DNA of 64,000 nt from Prorocentrum cordatum. Lineage: Eukaryota > Sar > Dinophyceae > Prorocentrales > Prorocentraceae. The stretch is from contig CAUYUJ010015699.1 in assembly GCA_963575745.1 (NCBI GenBank), forward strand, positions 206,120 to 270,119, in the 5' to 3' direction. Below, piece by piece: positions 39,468-49,143 of this stretch. Under the pieces are notes generated by a model. That model saw only the letters and a program-made list of their open reading frames with translations, did not search any database and had not been told where the DNA came from. The number at the start of each line of letters is the position of its first letter. The stretch's first letter is position 1. A program made the translations under genes and the position numbers.

Positions 39468-41563
39468 ATGGAGGGCATCCTTCGAGGCCGCCTGGAGGAG
39501 GCGCGGGCGGCGTTCGTAGCGCGCGGCAGTGCGACGGAGCACCTTCCTGCCTGCATCCAGGCGGCGACGTCCCAGCGCTGGTCGCAGCTCCAGAGTGCGC
39601 AGTTTGCTGCTTTGGGCGGCGGCGTGGGGTGGGCGCAGTCCGAGCTGGGAGACTTCTTGCAGGCTCTGTCGTCGGGCAGCCTGCAGGGGAGGAAGCTCCA
39701 GAACTACGAGGGGTTCATTGAATTTCTGACGCCTCAGTTGTGGGAGTTCGTGCTCTCGCCGCATTCGGGCTTCACTGCCAAGATGGCGGCGTTCTCAGAG
39801 CACCTCGGGGCGCTTGGCCTGAGGCATCCGAGCTGCCCGACGGCCGCCAATATGGCAGCATTCTTGTTGCTGGTGTGCAAGCAGACAGGCGTGGAGACGG
39901 GCGAGATCACGAGGGAGCTGTTGCAGTCATATCTGGCCACAGTGAAATCCTCGTTCAAGAATCTCGTGGCGACGATGCCGCCGCCCAGGGATGGCATCCA
40001 GGCTCTCCCCATCACGCCTGGGAGGCTCCAGTCTCAGTACCCCATCACGTACGTCGACGCCTTCCCGCCAGGTGTTGGAGCGACGGCGCCGCAGATAAAT
40101 CCCGTCGAGATGGTGACGATTGCGAAGCTGATTAATCTCCGTGCAGGGAAGAAGAGCGGCCACCTCGCGCTGCCCGCGCCTGCGCCCGCCCGCGGCGGGC
40201 TGCAGCCATCCCACGGCCCAGGCGGCGGCTCTCCTCAGCAGCACCTCCCCATCGCGGCGGCCGATTCGTTCTCTGGGCGCTGGCCGACGGCTCCACGGGG
40301 AATAACAGAACGCATTCCCCCGCGGGACACCTGGTATTGGGTCGAGGGGTGGGTTCCTGGATCGGCGCGGGGTACGTTTCTGGATGCCTGGATGGAGGGC
40401 GTGTTGTGAAATATTCCCCCCCCCCATCCCCCTAGGGGGATGGGGGGGGGGAATATTTTCGTTCGGCGGTGATCCGCCTGATTTCAGGTGGGGCTTTCGC
40501 GCAGCGGCGGCCGCTGGCCCAACCCAGCCATCCAGCTGATCGACCGCTCGCAGACGCAGCAGCCGCAGGAGCCGTTGCAAGAACGAGCAGGTTCGAACCA
40601 CCAGCTTTCGATGGCGGCGGGGAGTTCGGATGCGCCGTCGACGCAGCAACTGGCGGCACACGATGGCGGCAAACCCGCCGACTGTCAGCCGTTATCGAGC
40701 ACCGCCGCCGCCCAAACGGCCTCGATCAGCAAGAGCCGCGCGGCGAAGAAGCAGAAGAAGCATGAGCTGCCGATCGAGCTCGACTCCGACTCCGACTTCG
40801 GCATCGTCGCCGTGACGCCGCCGCCCAAGGCTGAGAAGGTCGGCATCGCCGCAGGCTCTCTGAAGAAGACCCCGACGGAGGCGGCTCTGGCCATGGTCGC
40901 GGCCATGGATAAGAGGACGAAGGCGGTCAAGACGAAAAAGAACGCCGAGGCGGTGAAGGCCCCCACGCTTGCCACGGGCAATGCTGCTAAGAAGACGACG
41001 CCGCCTGGCAATGACAACGCGGCAAAGAAGACGACGCCGCCTGCCACGGGCAACGTGGCTAAGAAGACGCCGCTCCCCACGGGCAAGAAGACGGACGGCG
41101 CGGCTGGGAAGGACAAGCAGCGCAAGTGGGCGAAGCCGAGGTGGGAGATGCAGACCACACGCAACTTGGCGAGCGGGGTTGAACCTCCCACCGATGAGGC
41201 GTCGGGCGCGCGCGGCGATTCCCAGCAGCCCCGCTGGGGTCGCAGTTTGCGCGCCCGCCGCCTTTCAGGCGACTGTTCATCGTTGCTCCGCCCCCCAGGT
41301 GCAGTTCCGCAGCGGCAGGGTCGGCGTCCCTGGCAGCAACGTCAGCCTGAAGTACATCGCGGGCGATGAGGCCGACAAGGCCAGATTCTCACCGACGCCC
41401 TTCTCGACGCCCTCCTCCGCGCTCTCTTCATTTTCGCCCCTGCCTCGACGCCCCCTCCGCCCCCTGCTGCCTCGTTGCGCCCGATCGCTCCGAGGCCAGG
41501 GCCATCGCGGAGGCGGAGGAGCTGGTCAAGAAGGAGCTCGCCGCCAGGGCGCGCGGCGAGTAA
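39468..41563 (+). CDS. Element gene A: unknown protein with Lys-rich repeats, 4 exons
   Basis: ATG at 39468 in a CGCTGCCATGG context. Exon 1 has an alpha-helical N-terminal domain: L-Q-N-Y-E-G-F-I-E-F-L-T-P-Q-L-W-E-F-V, then L-G-L-R-H-P-S-C-P-T-A-A-N-M-A-A-F-L. Its frame is open to TGA 40407-40409. A phase-compatible GC donor at 40143 would join exon 2 (40488-41177), which follows a GATTTCAG acceptor. Exon 2 is basic, with K-S-R-A-A-K-K-Q-K-K-H, an acidic patch D-S-D-S-D-F-G, and repeats of A-A-K-K-T-T-P-P-x-x-x-N reminiscent of histone-H1-like tails. Exon 3 is 41299-41379 (V-Q-F-R-S-G-R-V-G-V-P-G). Exon 4 is 41495-41563 (A-R-A-I-A-E-A-E-E-L-V-K-K-E-L, stop TAA). Introns 2 (GT-AG, 121 bp) and 3 (GC-AG, 115 bp) join in phase 0. 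About 500 residues; the basic repeats suggest nucleic-acid binding. Family unknown. Confidence 0.65.
40409..40458. repeat. 50-bp perfect palindrome
   Basis: 25-bp arms with no spacer, centred on CCCCCTAGGGGG at 40433/40434, with C10/G10 runs and AAATATT ends. It lies in the presumed first intron of gene A, overlapping the stop codon of the unspliced frame. Confidence 0.95.
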
Positions 41564-41626
41564 TTCGCGCTACGACTCTTCAACTCTCCAGGCCAACGGG
41601 GCGGCCTCGGGATAACAAAAAGGTCG

Positions 41627-41752
41627 TGGCGGATATGCCGCCTCGTGGCGGATATGCCGCCTTGTAGCGCAGCCTTCTCGCCTTCCAACTCGTGGCGGAC
41701 ATGCCGCCCCCGCCCCACCCCTTTGCGCTCCTCCGCCCTTCAGGCGGACATG
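41627..41752. repeat. GGCGG-N5-CCGCC hairpin cluster (between A and B)
   Basis: GGCGGATATGCCGCC twice and GGCGGACATGCCGCC twice. 41564-42327 has no other gene I can support. Confidence 0.9.
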
Positions 41753-42166
41753 CCGCCGCCCCCCTCCCCTACTCGGCCCACTCCGCGCCCCCGCGCCACG
41801 TCCCTGCGCCCCCCTCTCCGCTGTCAGGCACTGGATCCCACGCCAACTAACGTCGGGGAGACGCCCACTGCTCGAACGGCGAAGGCGTTCACCCAGAATG
41901 GCATGGGCGCGCGCGAAGGCACCGACGTTGCCACCGCCCGTTCAACGACGAAAACAAGTGAACCAAGACCTGCACATTCAAAGGGACACCAGTTCACTTA
42001 TATTTCTGGTTCCCAATGCCACCCTCACTCTGCCCCCTCCCCCGAGACCCCGTCGCAAGAACCAGCGGGGCCCTTCTGAGAGGCCCCCGAGGGCTCGAGG
42101 AGCTCCAAGACTTCAATGGGTCCATGGGCAACCCCCTCCCCCTCCTCCCGAAGTCTCGCTTCCGCG

Positions 42167-42188
42167 TCCGATTCCATTTCGGTTCAAG
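42167..42188 (+). other. Diverged SL relic upstream of gene B
   Basis: 17 of 22 positions match the dinoflagellate SL without gaps. It begins TCCG, keeps CCATTT and ends TTCAAG. It is on the coding strand, 139 nt before the likely ATG of gene B. Confidence 0.5.
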
Positions 42189-42327
42189 CCCGCGGCCCGC
42201 GGGTGCCCGCGAGCCCGCGCGGGGTCGGCCCCCCCCTTTCGCGCCGACGCGTGGGCTGGGGCCCGCGCGCCGAGGCTGCGCCGCAGCCACCGCGTCGCGC
42301 TCGGCGCCTCGCACTGCGGCCGCGGCC

Positions 42328-43372
42328 ATGGCAGACAGCGGCAGCGCGTTCGACGCGTTGGAGGCAGCTGCATCGCCAAAACAAGTGGCCCCGCGTGCGG
42401 TAGCCAGGGACGCGCGCATCGCGCGCGAAACTGGCTGGCCGCTCTCGGTCGAACTGTTTTGGCGATTCGGCGCAGGAGATGTTCGGGCCAGCGATGCAGT
42501 TGCTCTCCGACCTTGCGGGCGTGGACAACAACGCAGGGGATCGGTCTTCCTCCGCCAGCGGCAGTCGGCCAGCCAGCGCGCCCACGTTGGCGGCGCAGCC
42601 AGCGCGATCGCGCAGCCCGCGCCACCCGCGGGCACCGTCGACGCCGCCGCGCAGGCGGGGGCCGACGTCACCGCCGCGGGGCCCGCGGCAGCGGCCTTTC
42701 CCGCCCTCGGCTCTCGTGAAGGAGCTCGCGTCGCACATGCGGGGCGCGACGCCTGTGGTGGAAGAGCCCCCCGAGGCGGTGGAGGCGCATCCCAGCGCGG
42801 TGGAGGCGTTCAGGACGCAGCTGCGAGCCTGGCTGAGCGACCCCGTTGGGAATCCCATCGACTGGCGGTCGGAGACCGTGCTCGCCGTGCTCAAGGAGTA
42901 CCAGATGAAGTACGACTACAAGAAGTTCCGCGACCGCGGCCCGCCTGGCCCCGCCATGGGCGGGCCGCAGACGTGGCAGGGCCAGGCGTGGCGCGCCAAT
43001 GCGAAGCGCTGGGGGAACCGAGGTGGCGCAAAGCGCGAGATGTACGCGAAGCTGCACGGCAACAAGGCAGCGCCGCGGGTGCGCGAGGCGCACGTCCCCA
43101 AGCCTCAGCTGATGCATCGGGAGCCCATGGCGCCGAACTTGCCCAAGACGATGCCTCAGCAAGCGCCGTGGAGGACTGGCAATATGAACCCTCCAGTTCC
43201 GCCTCCGCCGCCGAAGACCATGGGGCCGCCGCCGCCGAAGACCAGGCAGCCGCCAGCAGGGAAGCCCAGCATGGTGCAGCCGAGGGCAGGGCGTCGGCTG
43301 CAGCCGACAAGCAAGATGGCACCACCGCCAGCGAAGCCGCGCCCGCCCGCCCGCGGAGATGTCTTCTTGTAG
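42328..43372 (+). CDS. Element gene B: proline/arginine-rich unknown protein
   Basis: The ATG at 42328 has the element's GCGGCCATGG start context and opens M-A-D-S-G-S-A-F-D-A-L-E-A-A-A. The better coding frame downstream is offset and open from 42404, with C-F-G-D-S-A-Q-E-M-F-G-P-A-M-Q-L-L (an in-frame ATG is at 42479). A shift or unrecognised small intron near 42385-42410 is therefore needed. It continues as a Ser/Pro/Arg-rich segment (P-R-H-P-R-A-P-S-T-P-P-R-R-R-G) and a folded-looking stretch A-F-R-T-Q-L-R-A-W-L-S-D-P-V-G-N-P-I-D-W. A basic Gly/Arg/Asn segment and a long P-P-P-P-K tail end at TAG 43370-43372. Part of the N-P-I-D-W-R-S-E-T coding sequence is duplicated at 48070-48122. Unknown function; composition suggests RNA or DNA binding. 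Confidence 0.6.
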
Positions 43373-43533
43373 GGTGATCGCGTGGACCTGCAAGCGGGCT
43401 GGGGTGCATAGCTTCCGTAATTCGAGCGCGGATAGTTGCAGCTATCCGCGCTGACGCGTCATGACGCGCCGCCTCTCCCCGCCTCGTCTCATCTCATCTC
43501 TCCTCCCCTCTCTTCGTTGCCGATCTATCTCAT

Positions 43534-43767
43534 TGGCGGACGCGCCGCCTCCCCCCGCCTGGCGGACAACCGCCGTTCAGATACGAGCATCGGCGCATCG
43601 GGTTTGTTCTATGCGGTTGGAAAAAAACACCAGTCCTTCCCTGAGCCACCCATTGGCGGCTAAACCGCCCTGAAGCCTCCATTGGCGGCCACGCCGCCCA
43701 TTGGCGGCTAAACCGCCCATTGGCGGCCACGCCGCCCTGAGCCCTCCATTGGCGGCTAAACCGCCGC
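43534..43767. repeat. GGCGG-N5-CCGCC hairpin cluster (between B and C)
   Basis: GGCGGCTAAACCGCC and GGCGGCCACGCCGCC alternate about three times each, with CCATT spacers. GGCGGACGCGCCGCC and GGCGGACAACCGCC lie at the left. Confidence 0.92.
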
Positions 43768-43924
43768 CGCCGCCTGCTGGCATCCCGAAATGTGCGATGC
43801 CACCGCGCCTCTTACACATGTATGTTTTTGTTGTTGGGACGCTGTATCGGCTCGAATCTAGGCGCGCACAGGCTCGCGCCCCACGCCGCCCCTGCGCTAG
43901 CCGCGCACTTCTCGCCCTGCCGCC

Positions 43925-44563
43925 ATGGCAGGCCAGCAGGGCGAGAAGACCGTCATGTTCGGCTTCAAGTGCCCACAGAGCAGCAGCTGCAAAAGGGGCG
44001 GCAAGTGGTTCCAGGGAGAGACAGTGGAGGCGGCCAGGAACAAGCTGGTGAACCACCTTCGCGTGTCGCCGTACCACGACTTGAGCGAGGACGAAGCGGA
44101 GGTAGCTGCTGTCGCACTCGAGCCCGACTCGTGGGAAGTCGACCTCGCGGAGTGGCGCCAATGGGAGGAGGAGAAGGCCAACTGGGGCTCCGTCAAAAGG
44201 CGCAAGGGGGCGCCGAAGGTCGAGCTGGCGCCAATCCCTCCACAATCCCGCGTGGAGCGCTCGCACCAGCTGAAGGACGCGTTCTCGGAGGGCAGCGGAT
44301 CGTCAGGCGCAGCTTCGTCAGCCACGGCGGGCATGAGGATGTCCACGGCGTTGGCCAGCCAGATGTCGCCCGATAGCATCGTGGTGCTCAACGGCACCCA
44401 GTGCCAGGCTGTGCTCGACTCGTTGCGCCGCGCGCGTACTGCGACGCAGATGTGCGCCCAGATAGCGGAGCGCGCGGTGAACGCTTTCCGCCAAGAGGAG
44501 CAATGCATCGCCGAGTGCGAGGACGTGCTCGCGAGCTGGCTGGTGCGCAACGCGACCTCGTAG
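43925..44563 (+). CDS. Element gene C: unknown 212-residue protein with Cys pair
   Basis: Single intact ORF from ATG 43925 (context CTGCCGCCATGG) to TAG 44561-44563. The N-terminus V-M-F-G-F-K-C-P-Q-S-S-S-C-K-R-G-G-K-W-F has a C-x5-C pair and aromatic residues that could be part of a small zinc-binding or DNA-binding fold. A-R-N-K-L-V-N-H-L-R-V-S-P-Y-H-D-L follows. The middle is W- and E-rich with a basic S-V-K-R-R-K-G patch. The C-terminal third is helical, with a Cys and Gln pattern (A-T-Q-M-C-A-Q-I-A-E-R-A-V-N-A-F). It has no frame breaks and the best-behaved codon use in the element. Family not recognised. Confidence 0.75.
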   Translation: MAGQQGEKTVMFGFKCPQSSSCKRGGKWFQGETVEAARNKLVNHLRVSPYHDLSEDEAEVAAVALEPDSWEVDLAEWRQWEEEKANWGSVKRRKGAPKVELAPIPPQSRVERSHQLKDAFSEGSGSSGAASSATAGMRMSTALASQMSPDSIVVLNGTQCQAVLDSLRRARTATQMCAQIAERAVNAFRQEEQCIAECEDVLASWLVRNATS

Positions 44564-45009
44564 GTGCAGGTGCACGGCTGGCAGCACTGATGTCGCCTCA
44601 GCATCAGTAGCCTCATTCGCGCAGGCGGCGCGACGCGTCGGCCCTACACGCCCCCCTCCCACTCCTCCAACGCAATTTCAATCCACACCCCTGTGTCAGA
44701 ACAAATTAGGACACCCCCACACACTCCATCCGCACTCAATTCGTGAAGGCCGCCACGCCGAGGTGAATTTTGGCCACGCAGGCGGCCGAGTAGCCGTCCC
44801 CCAATGCAAGGCGATATGGGGGCGAGTGGACGAGCGGAGCGGGAGGAAGGTGAGGGAACTTCGGCGGATAAGACAGGTGGGCGGTTGGATGGGATTTGGC
44901 AAAAGGGCTGGGTGGAGAAAACTGCATCCGCATAAGAATGAGTGCGGCTATTTTCTGGATGTGCTGCATCGCCATGTCCGCCCACCCCCCCCATCGCCTT
45001 GCATATGAT

Positions 45010-45122
45010 GACGCTCAGGCAGCGCGCCCCGATTGCGCGCGCTCGCCCGTCTCTTCGCTGCCGCTCAGGCAGCGCGCCTCGCTTCCGCGCTCGCCCGTCT
45101 TTTCGCTGCCGCTCAGGCAGCG
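45010..45122 (+). repeat. About 55-bp tandem repeat, 2-3 copies
   Basis: CGCTCAGGCAGCGCGCC then GCGCTCGCCCGTCTCTTCG repeats at about 55-bp spacing, ending with a third CGCTCAGGCAGCGG. The palindromic CGCTnnnGCAGCG word is reminiscent of the element's hairpins. 44564-45009 holds nothing I can support. Confidence 0.8.
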
Positions 45123-45245
45123 GTTTGAAGCACGCGGCGCCGTCCGCGGTCGGTAGCGCAGGGCGCCGCTCCGCCCCTGCTGCTCCGCTTAACTAACTCG
45201 GCGGACGTGCCGCTACGCCGCCGCCATGCACTGGCAAAAAAAAGT

Positions 45246-45397
45246 TGGCTGTTATCATATGTTAGCAGATGTTATCACGCGCCTGATAACACCTGATAAC
45301 ACCTGATAACACCTGATAACATGTTATCAGGTGTTATCATGTGTTAGCATGGTGTTATCACACGCCTGATAACATATGATAACATATGATAACATGA
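45246..45397. repeat. TGATAACA direct and inverted repeat cluster
   Basis: At least a dozen TGATAACA/TGTTATCA octamers in both orientations. They include four consecutive CCTGATAACA units followed by ATGTTATCAGGTGTTATCA. It is AT-rich inside a GC-rich neighbourhood, between genes C and D. It could be a protein-binding array, an origin-like element or simply an unstable minisatellite. Confidence 0.92.
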
Positions 45398-45477
45398 TGT
45401 CAATTTTGTGTGGTTGTCATGTTGCGCGCAATTCATTTCAGTATCCGTATCACCTCGTGCGTCCGCCACGCTTCGAG

Positions 45478-45737
45478 CGGCTAGTCCGCTGGCGGCCAAT
45501 CCGCCTCCCTCGCCGCGCCCCTGCACCCTCTCAAGCGGCGAGTCCGCTGGCGGATATGCCGCCCCCTTCATACCTCACTCCACCCCTCCCTCCACCTTTG
45601 AAGCGGCTATTCCGCTGGCGGCTACCCCGCCTCACTTACCGCGCGTTTTCTTCGTCATCGCTTCGCGTCCAGCTCATCTTGGCATCAGGGCCGCGCGCGA
45701 CGCGCGGCTTCTCGCGTGCCAAGGCGGTCACGCCGCC
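45478..45737. repeat. Diverged hairpin cluster (gene D upstream)
   Basis: GCGGCTAGTCCGCTGGCGGC, GGCGGCCAATCCGCC, GGCGGATATGCCGCC, GGCGGCTACCCCGCC and GGCGGTCACGCCGCC occur before the gene D ATG. At 45666-45691 an AGCTCATCTTGGCATCAGG segment weakly resembles an SL relic with two gaps. Confidence 0.8.
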
Positions 45738-47675
45738 ATGGCGGGGACGCCGCCCGCTGAAGATCACCAGCAGCATTCTCTGGCAGTGATGTTCGGAGCA
45801 GCCAGGCCGAAAAACAAGGGAGTGATGACCAAGGCGCCCGCAGCGAAGCCCCGTGGGAAAGCTAAGCTATCGGGGACGCAGATGACACTGACTGGACAGC
45901 TTGTGCCGCCGCTCGCATTGACCGACGCAGGGCCGCCGAAGGCACGCGGGAAAAGCAAAGGCAAGGGCAAAGGTAAGCACCCCGCAGCGTTGAGGACGGC
46001 TCGCAAAGCTGCGTCAGCCGCAGCTCCCGCCGAAGAACTGCCTCCTCAGGGCGCAGCGGCTTTGCCACCAGAGCCGGACGACGCAGCGTCAGAGGCGGCA
46101 TCGGGCTCCGAGGAGCGCGGCGACGAGATTGGTTCCGAGCTCGGCGTCAAACAGGATGAGCTTGAGAGTGCCAAGCGTGAGCTTGAGGAGGAAGAGGCTC
46201 CACCGCAGGGCGCGGTAGCCAAGGTTGAGAATGAGGAGCGCTCGCCCGAGGCGGCAGCGCCGCAGGCGGAGGAGGAGGAGGCAGCTCAGGACGATCCGCC
46301 AGCAGGCGCTCCCCAGGTAGGGGAGTTCGTGGATGTGCATGGCATCGGGCATAGCATCGTGCGTTGCAACCGCTGCTGTCGCACGGCAAAGGAGTGCAAC
46401 TACAGGATCAGGCGAAGGGCCAGTCGACTTACCAGTGCGACGCGTGCAACACGAACGGGGTGCGCCTTTCTCGGAGGTTCGGACAGTGGCCGCCAAAGTG
46501 TTTCGCCAAAATGAAGAGTGAGTTCAAGCAGCAGTTCTACAAGGATCTGGCAGAAGATCCTGGGCTGTCGAACCTCGATCGCATTGAAGCCTTCGTGGTC
46601 AGCTCAATCACTGTCCAACGGATGGAGGAGGAGCGCGTCCGCAAGGGTGGCAAGTACCTTCCGCTGAGGAAGTGGGCGCACGACGGCTTCGACGCGAAAA
46701 AGATTGAAGATAATGTGCAGGATAAGAGGTGGAACCCTGATCTCGGGGAGTGGACGTACAGGCCGCAATTGGAGGCGGCCTGGAGCGAGACAGTGGAGGC
46801 CGCAGTGCGCAACGAGCTGTACACCGATAAGAGGACGCAGGCGAAGCAGAGCGGCCCGCGGGCAGCGGCCTCGACGGGCGTCGCAGAGCACGGCGGCGAC
46901 AAGGGCGACAGAAGCGACGAGAGCGACATGTCCAGATCCAGGCGGCGCCGCAGGCGCAGGTCTGACAGCCGCAGGAGGAGGAGGCGCAGCATGAGCAGGC
47001 GCGACAGCAGGGGCAGGCGCGACAGCAGGAGCAGACGCCGCGACAGACGTCGCGACACCAACCGCAGCAGGAGCCGCTCGCGCGGCGACCGCGACAGGAG
47101 CAAGAGCCGCCGCAAGGGCAGGAGCAAGAGCCGCGGCAAGAGCAAGGACAGGAGCAAGAGCAGGCCGTTTGGGGGTTCAACGCAGGGGTGTCGCCTGGGC
47201 TTCGCATTCGTTTTCGGTTTCCGTTCAACTCTTCAGGTTCGGATCGGGTTATTGATTTCGCTCGGCTCGAAGTGTTGTCATTTTCGGACAACCCCGAAGG
47301 CTCCGCAGGGATAAGGACGCTGAGAAGGAGCGGAGGCGACAGGAAGCGAGGGAGAAGGCCGAGCAGGCCAAGAAGGAGACGCAGGAGAAAAACCTGGCGC
47401 TGAAGTGGATCGGCACCGCAACGAGGCTCGAGACAGAGCTGGACGGGTACCTCGAGCATGAGAAGGCGGACAAGGTGCCGTCATGGGCTGTGAAGAACGC
47501 GAAGGCGGCGAGGAAGTCTGTGGCAGTCATGAAGGCGGTGGCGCAGAAGCGCGTGCACAGCGGCGTGGCGTTGACGATCACGCAGGACGAGGCCATCAGC
47601 ATCCAGAAGGATGCGAGCTCGGCGGCGAGGGCCATCGCGGGGATGCTCAAGGAGGCGCAGAAGCACAGCACCTGA
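45738..47675 (+). CDS. Element gene D: zinc-ribbon-like, SR-rich protein, 2 exons
   Basis: ATG 45738 (context ACGCCGCCATGG). The N-terminal part is low complexity, with M-F-G-A-A-R-P-K-N-K-G and Lys/Gly-rich and acidic segments. At 46340-46395 it reaches V-R-C-N-R-C-C-R-T-A-K-E-C. One base is then out of frame, and the next frame continues Y-Q-C-D-A-C-N-T-N-G-V-R-L, then P-P-K-C-F. Four or more Cys across the shift look like one zinc ribbon. A helical domain (L-R-K-W-A-H-D-G-F-D-A-K-K-I-E) and a long Arg/Ser-rich tract (R-S-R-R-R-R-R-R) follow. A 145-bp GC-AG intron (47164-47308, phase 2) gives an exact join K-S-R-D-K-D-A-E-K. Exon 2 is a Lys/Glu coiled-coil-like segment, then V-H-S-G-V-A-L-T-I-T-Q-D-E-A, ending TGA 47673-47675. 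Probably nucleic-acid binding; family unknown. Confidence 0.68.
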
Positions 47676-47744
47676 GCGCCCCATGGTGGCCCAGTACATC
47701 ATGAAGTACGGCCTGAAAAGGTGGAGAAGGACCCGAATAAGCCG

Positions 47745-48375
47745 CGGCCGCTGGGCCGCTCGTGAGCAGGGGCGGCAGTTGGGCCGCTCCTGACGAGGTG
47801 TGTGATTTCGTACAATTGTTATTGTTGGTGAAACAACATTTCCACCGCCACCCCACTCGTTACCACCGCAGCCCTTCGTTTGGCGGGGATGCCGCCTTTC
47901 CACTCTCGCAAGCCCTTGGCGGACATGCCGCCTTGCCTTCATTTGGCGGAGATGCCGCCTTTGCTGCTCATCGCGCTCCGATGCCTCACTTGGCGAGGCG
48001 AAGCGCTTGCATAACTCCCTCCTGCTCGTGCGCGTCCTGCCCGAGACCCTACCGCGCGAGCTGTGGCTCGCGAAGGCCAGCGACACCGTTGGGAATCCCA
48101 TTGATTGGCGGTCGGAGACGAAGCAGAGGCGAAGCAGCTCCTTGGCAGGGGCGGCAGTTGGGCCGCTCATGACGAGGTGTGCGATTTCGTACAAGTGTTA
48201 TTGTTGTTGAAAAAAAAAAACATTTCTTCGTTGCCATCGCCACCCCACTCGTTACCACCGCAGCCCTTCGTTTGGCGGGGATGCCGCCTTTCCACTCTCG
48301 CAAGCCCTTGGCGGACATGCCGCCTTGCCTTCATTTGGCGGAGATGCCGCCTTTGCTGCCCACCGCGCTCGCACC
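47745..48375 (+). repeat. About 390-bp-spaced duplication between genes D and E
   Basis: 47760-47975 (GGGGCGGCAGTTGGGCCGCT through TTGGCGGAGATGCCGCC) is repeated at 48145-48362 with few changes. Each copy has three hairpins (GGCGGGGATGCCGCC, GGCGGACATGCCGCC, GGCGGAGATGCCGCC). Between the copies lies a gene-B-like fragment GTTGGGAATCCCATTGATTG. Confidence 0.9.
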
Positions 48376-48424
48376 GTTCTCTCGCGTTTCCCAATGACAT
48401 GATCTGCCACCGTCCCACCCCTCA

Positions 48425-48446
48425 TCCGTAGTCTTTGTGGCTCAAG
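48425..48446 (+). other. SL relic upstream of gene E
   Basis: 19 of 22 positions match the dinoflagellate SL. It begins TCCGTAG and ends GTGGCTCAAG. It is 44 nt before the ATG of gene E and on the coding strand. A chance match this good is very unlikely in 64 kb. Confidence 0.8.
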
Positions 48447-48489
48447 TGGAGCCGCTCGAGGTCGTGCCCCTTCGCGGTCTTGCGCCGCC

Positions 48490-48786
48490 ATGGCGAGCAT
48501 CGCGGACAAGTACGACGTCGATGACTTCGAGCTCATCACGGGTGGCAGTGCGTGGAGCTGGGCGACCATCGTGGTGCGCTTCATCGAGTGGCGCAATCGT
48601 TGCCGCCATGCACGCGCCGTTGGCATCAAGGGCCAGATGCTCATCGACAAGGCGCGGCGCATGATGGAGGAGGCGCGCCGCACCGAGGAGCGCGGCAAGA
48701 TGCTGTGCCAGATGTCGAAGCAGATGGTGCAGGACATCCCAGGCGGCATTCGGTTCTTCTGCCGCCAGCCGCACCAGGAGAGCTGA
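48490..48786 (+). CDS. Element gene E: small helical unknown protein
   Basis: 98-residue intact ORF from ATG 48490 (GCGCCGCCATGG) to TGA 48784-48786. The N-terminus is A-S-I-A-D-K-Y-D-V-D-D-F-E-L-I-T-G-G-S-A, then W-A-T-I-V-V-R-F-I-E-W-R-N-R-C. A charged amphipathic helix follows (K-A-R-R-M-M-E-E-A-R-R-T-E-E-R-G-K), and the end is I-R-F-F-C-R-Q-P. No frame breaks. The SL relic at 48425 indicates the coding sequence passed through an mRNA stage. Function unknown; its size and charge would suit an accessory DNA-binding or regulatory protein. Confidence 0.7.
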   Translation: MASIADKYDVDDFELITGGSAWSWATIVVRFIEWRNRCRHARAVGIKGQMLIDKARRMMEEARRTEERGKMLCQMSKQMVQDIPGGIRFFCRQPHQES

Positions 48787-49143
48787 GCGGCGATCGGCTG
48801 GGCCGATAGAGGAGGATAAGGAGGAAGAGGAGGCAGGATGAGGAGAGGAGGAGGAGGTGGATGAGGAGTTGGAGGCAGCACGCGCACCCGCACTAAGAGC
48901 CGCCAGCCGCCGCCGCGCCCGTCCCGCGCTGCGCCCGTCCCGAGCTCGAGCCGCCAGCCGCGCCCGTCTCCGAGCGCTGGCGGCTTGGAACCCGAGCTTG
49001 AAACTCAAGCTCGAAATTGCGTGCGAGAAAAAGAAATCTCCCTTGCAAGTTCCGTTGCTACGCTCACTTCGCGCCTCCGCAATCTCCCCCACCCACCCCC
49101 TCCCCCCTCCCCCCTCCCCCCATGCCCCCTCGCCCCCACGCTC

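Noticed and set aside
43840-43862. TATCGGCTCGAA upstream of gene C as an SL relic
   Set aside because: About 12 of 22 positions match, not convincing without other copies.
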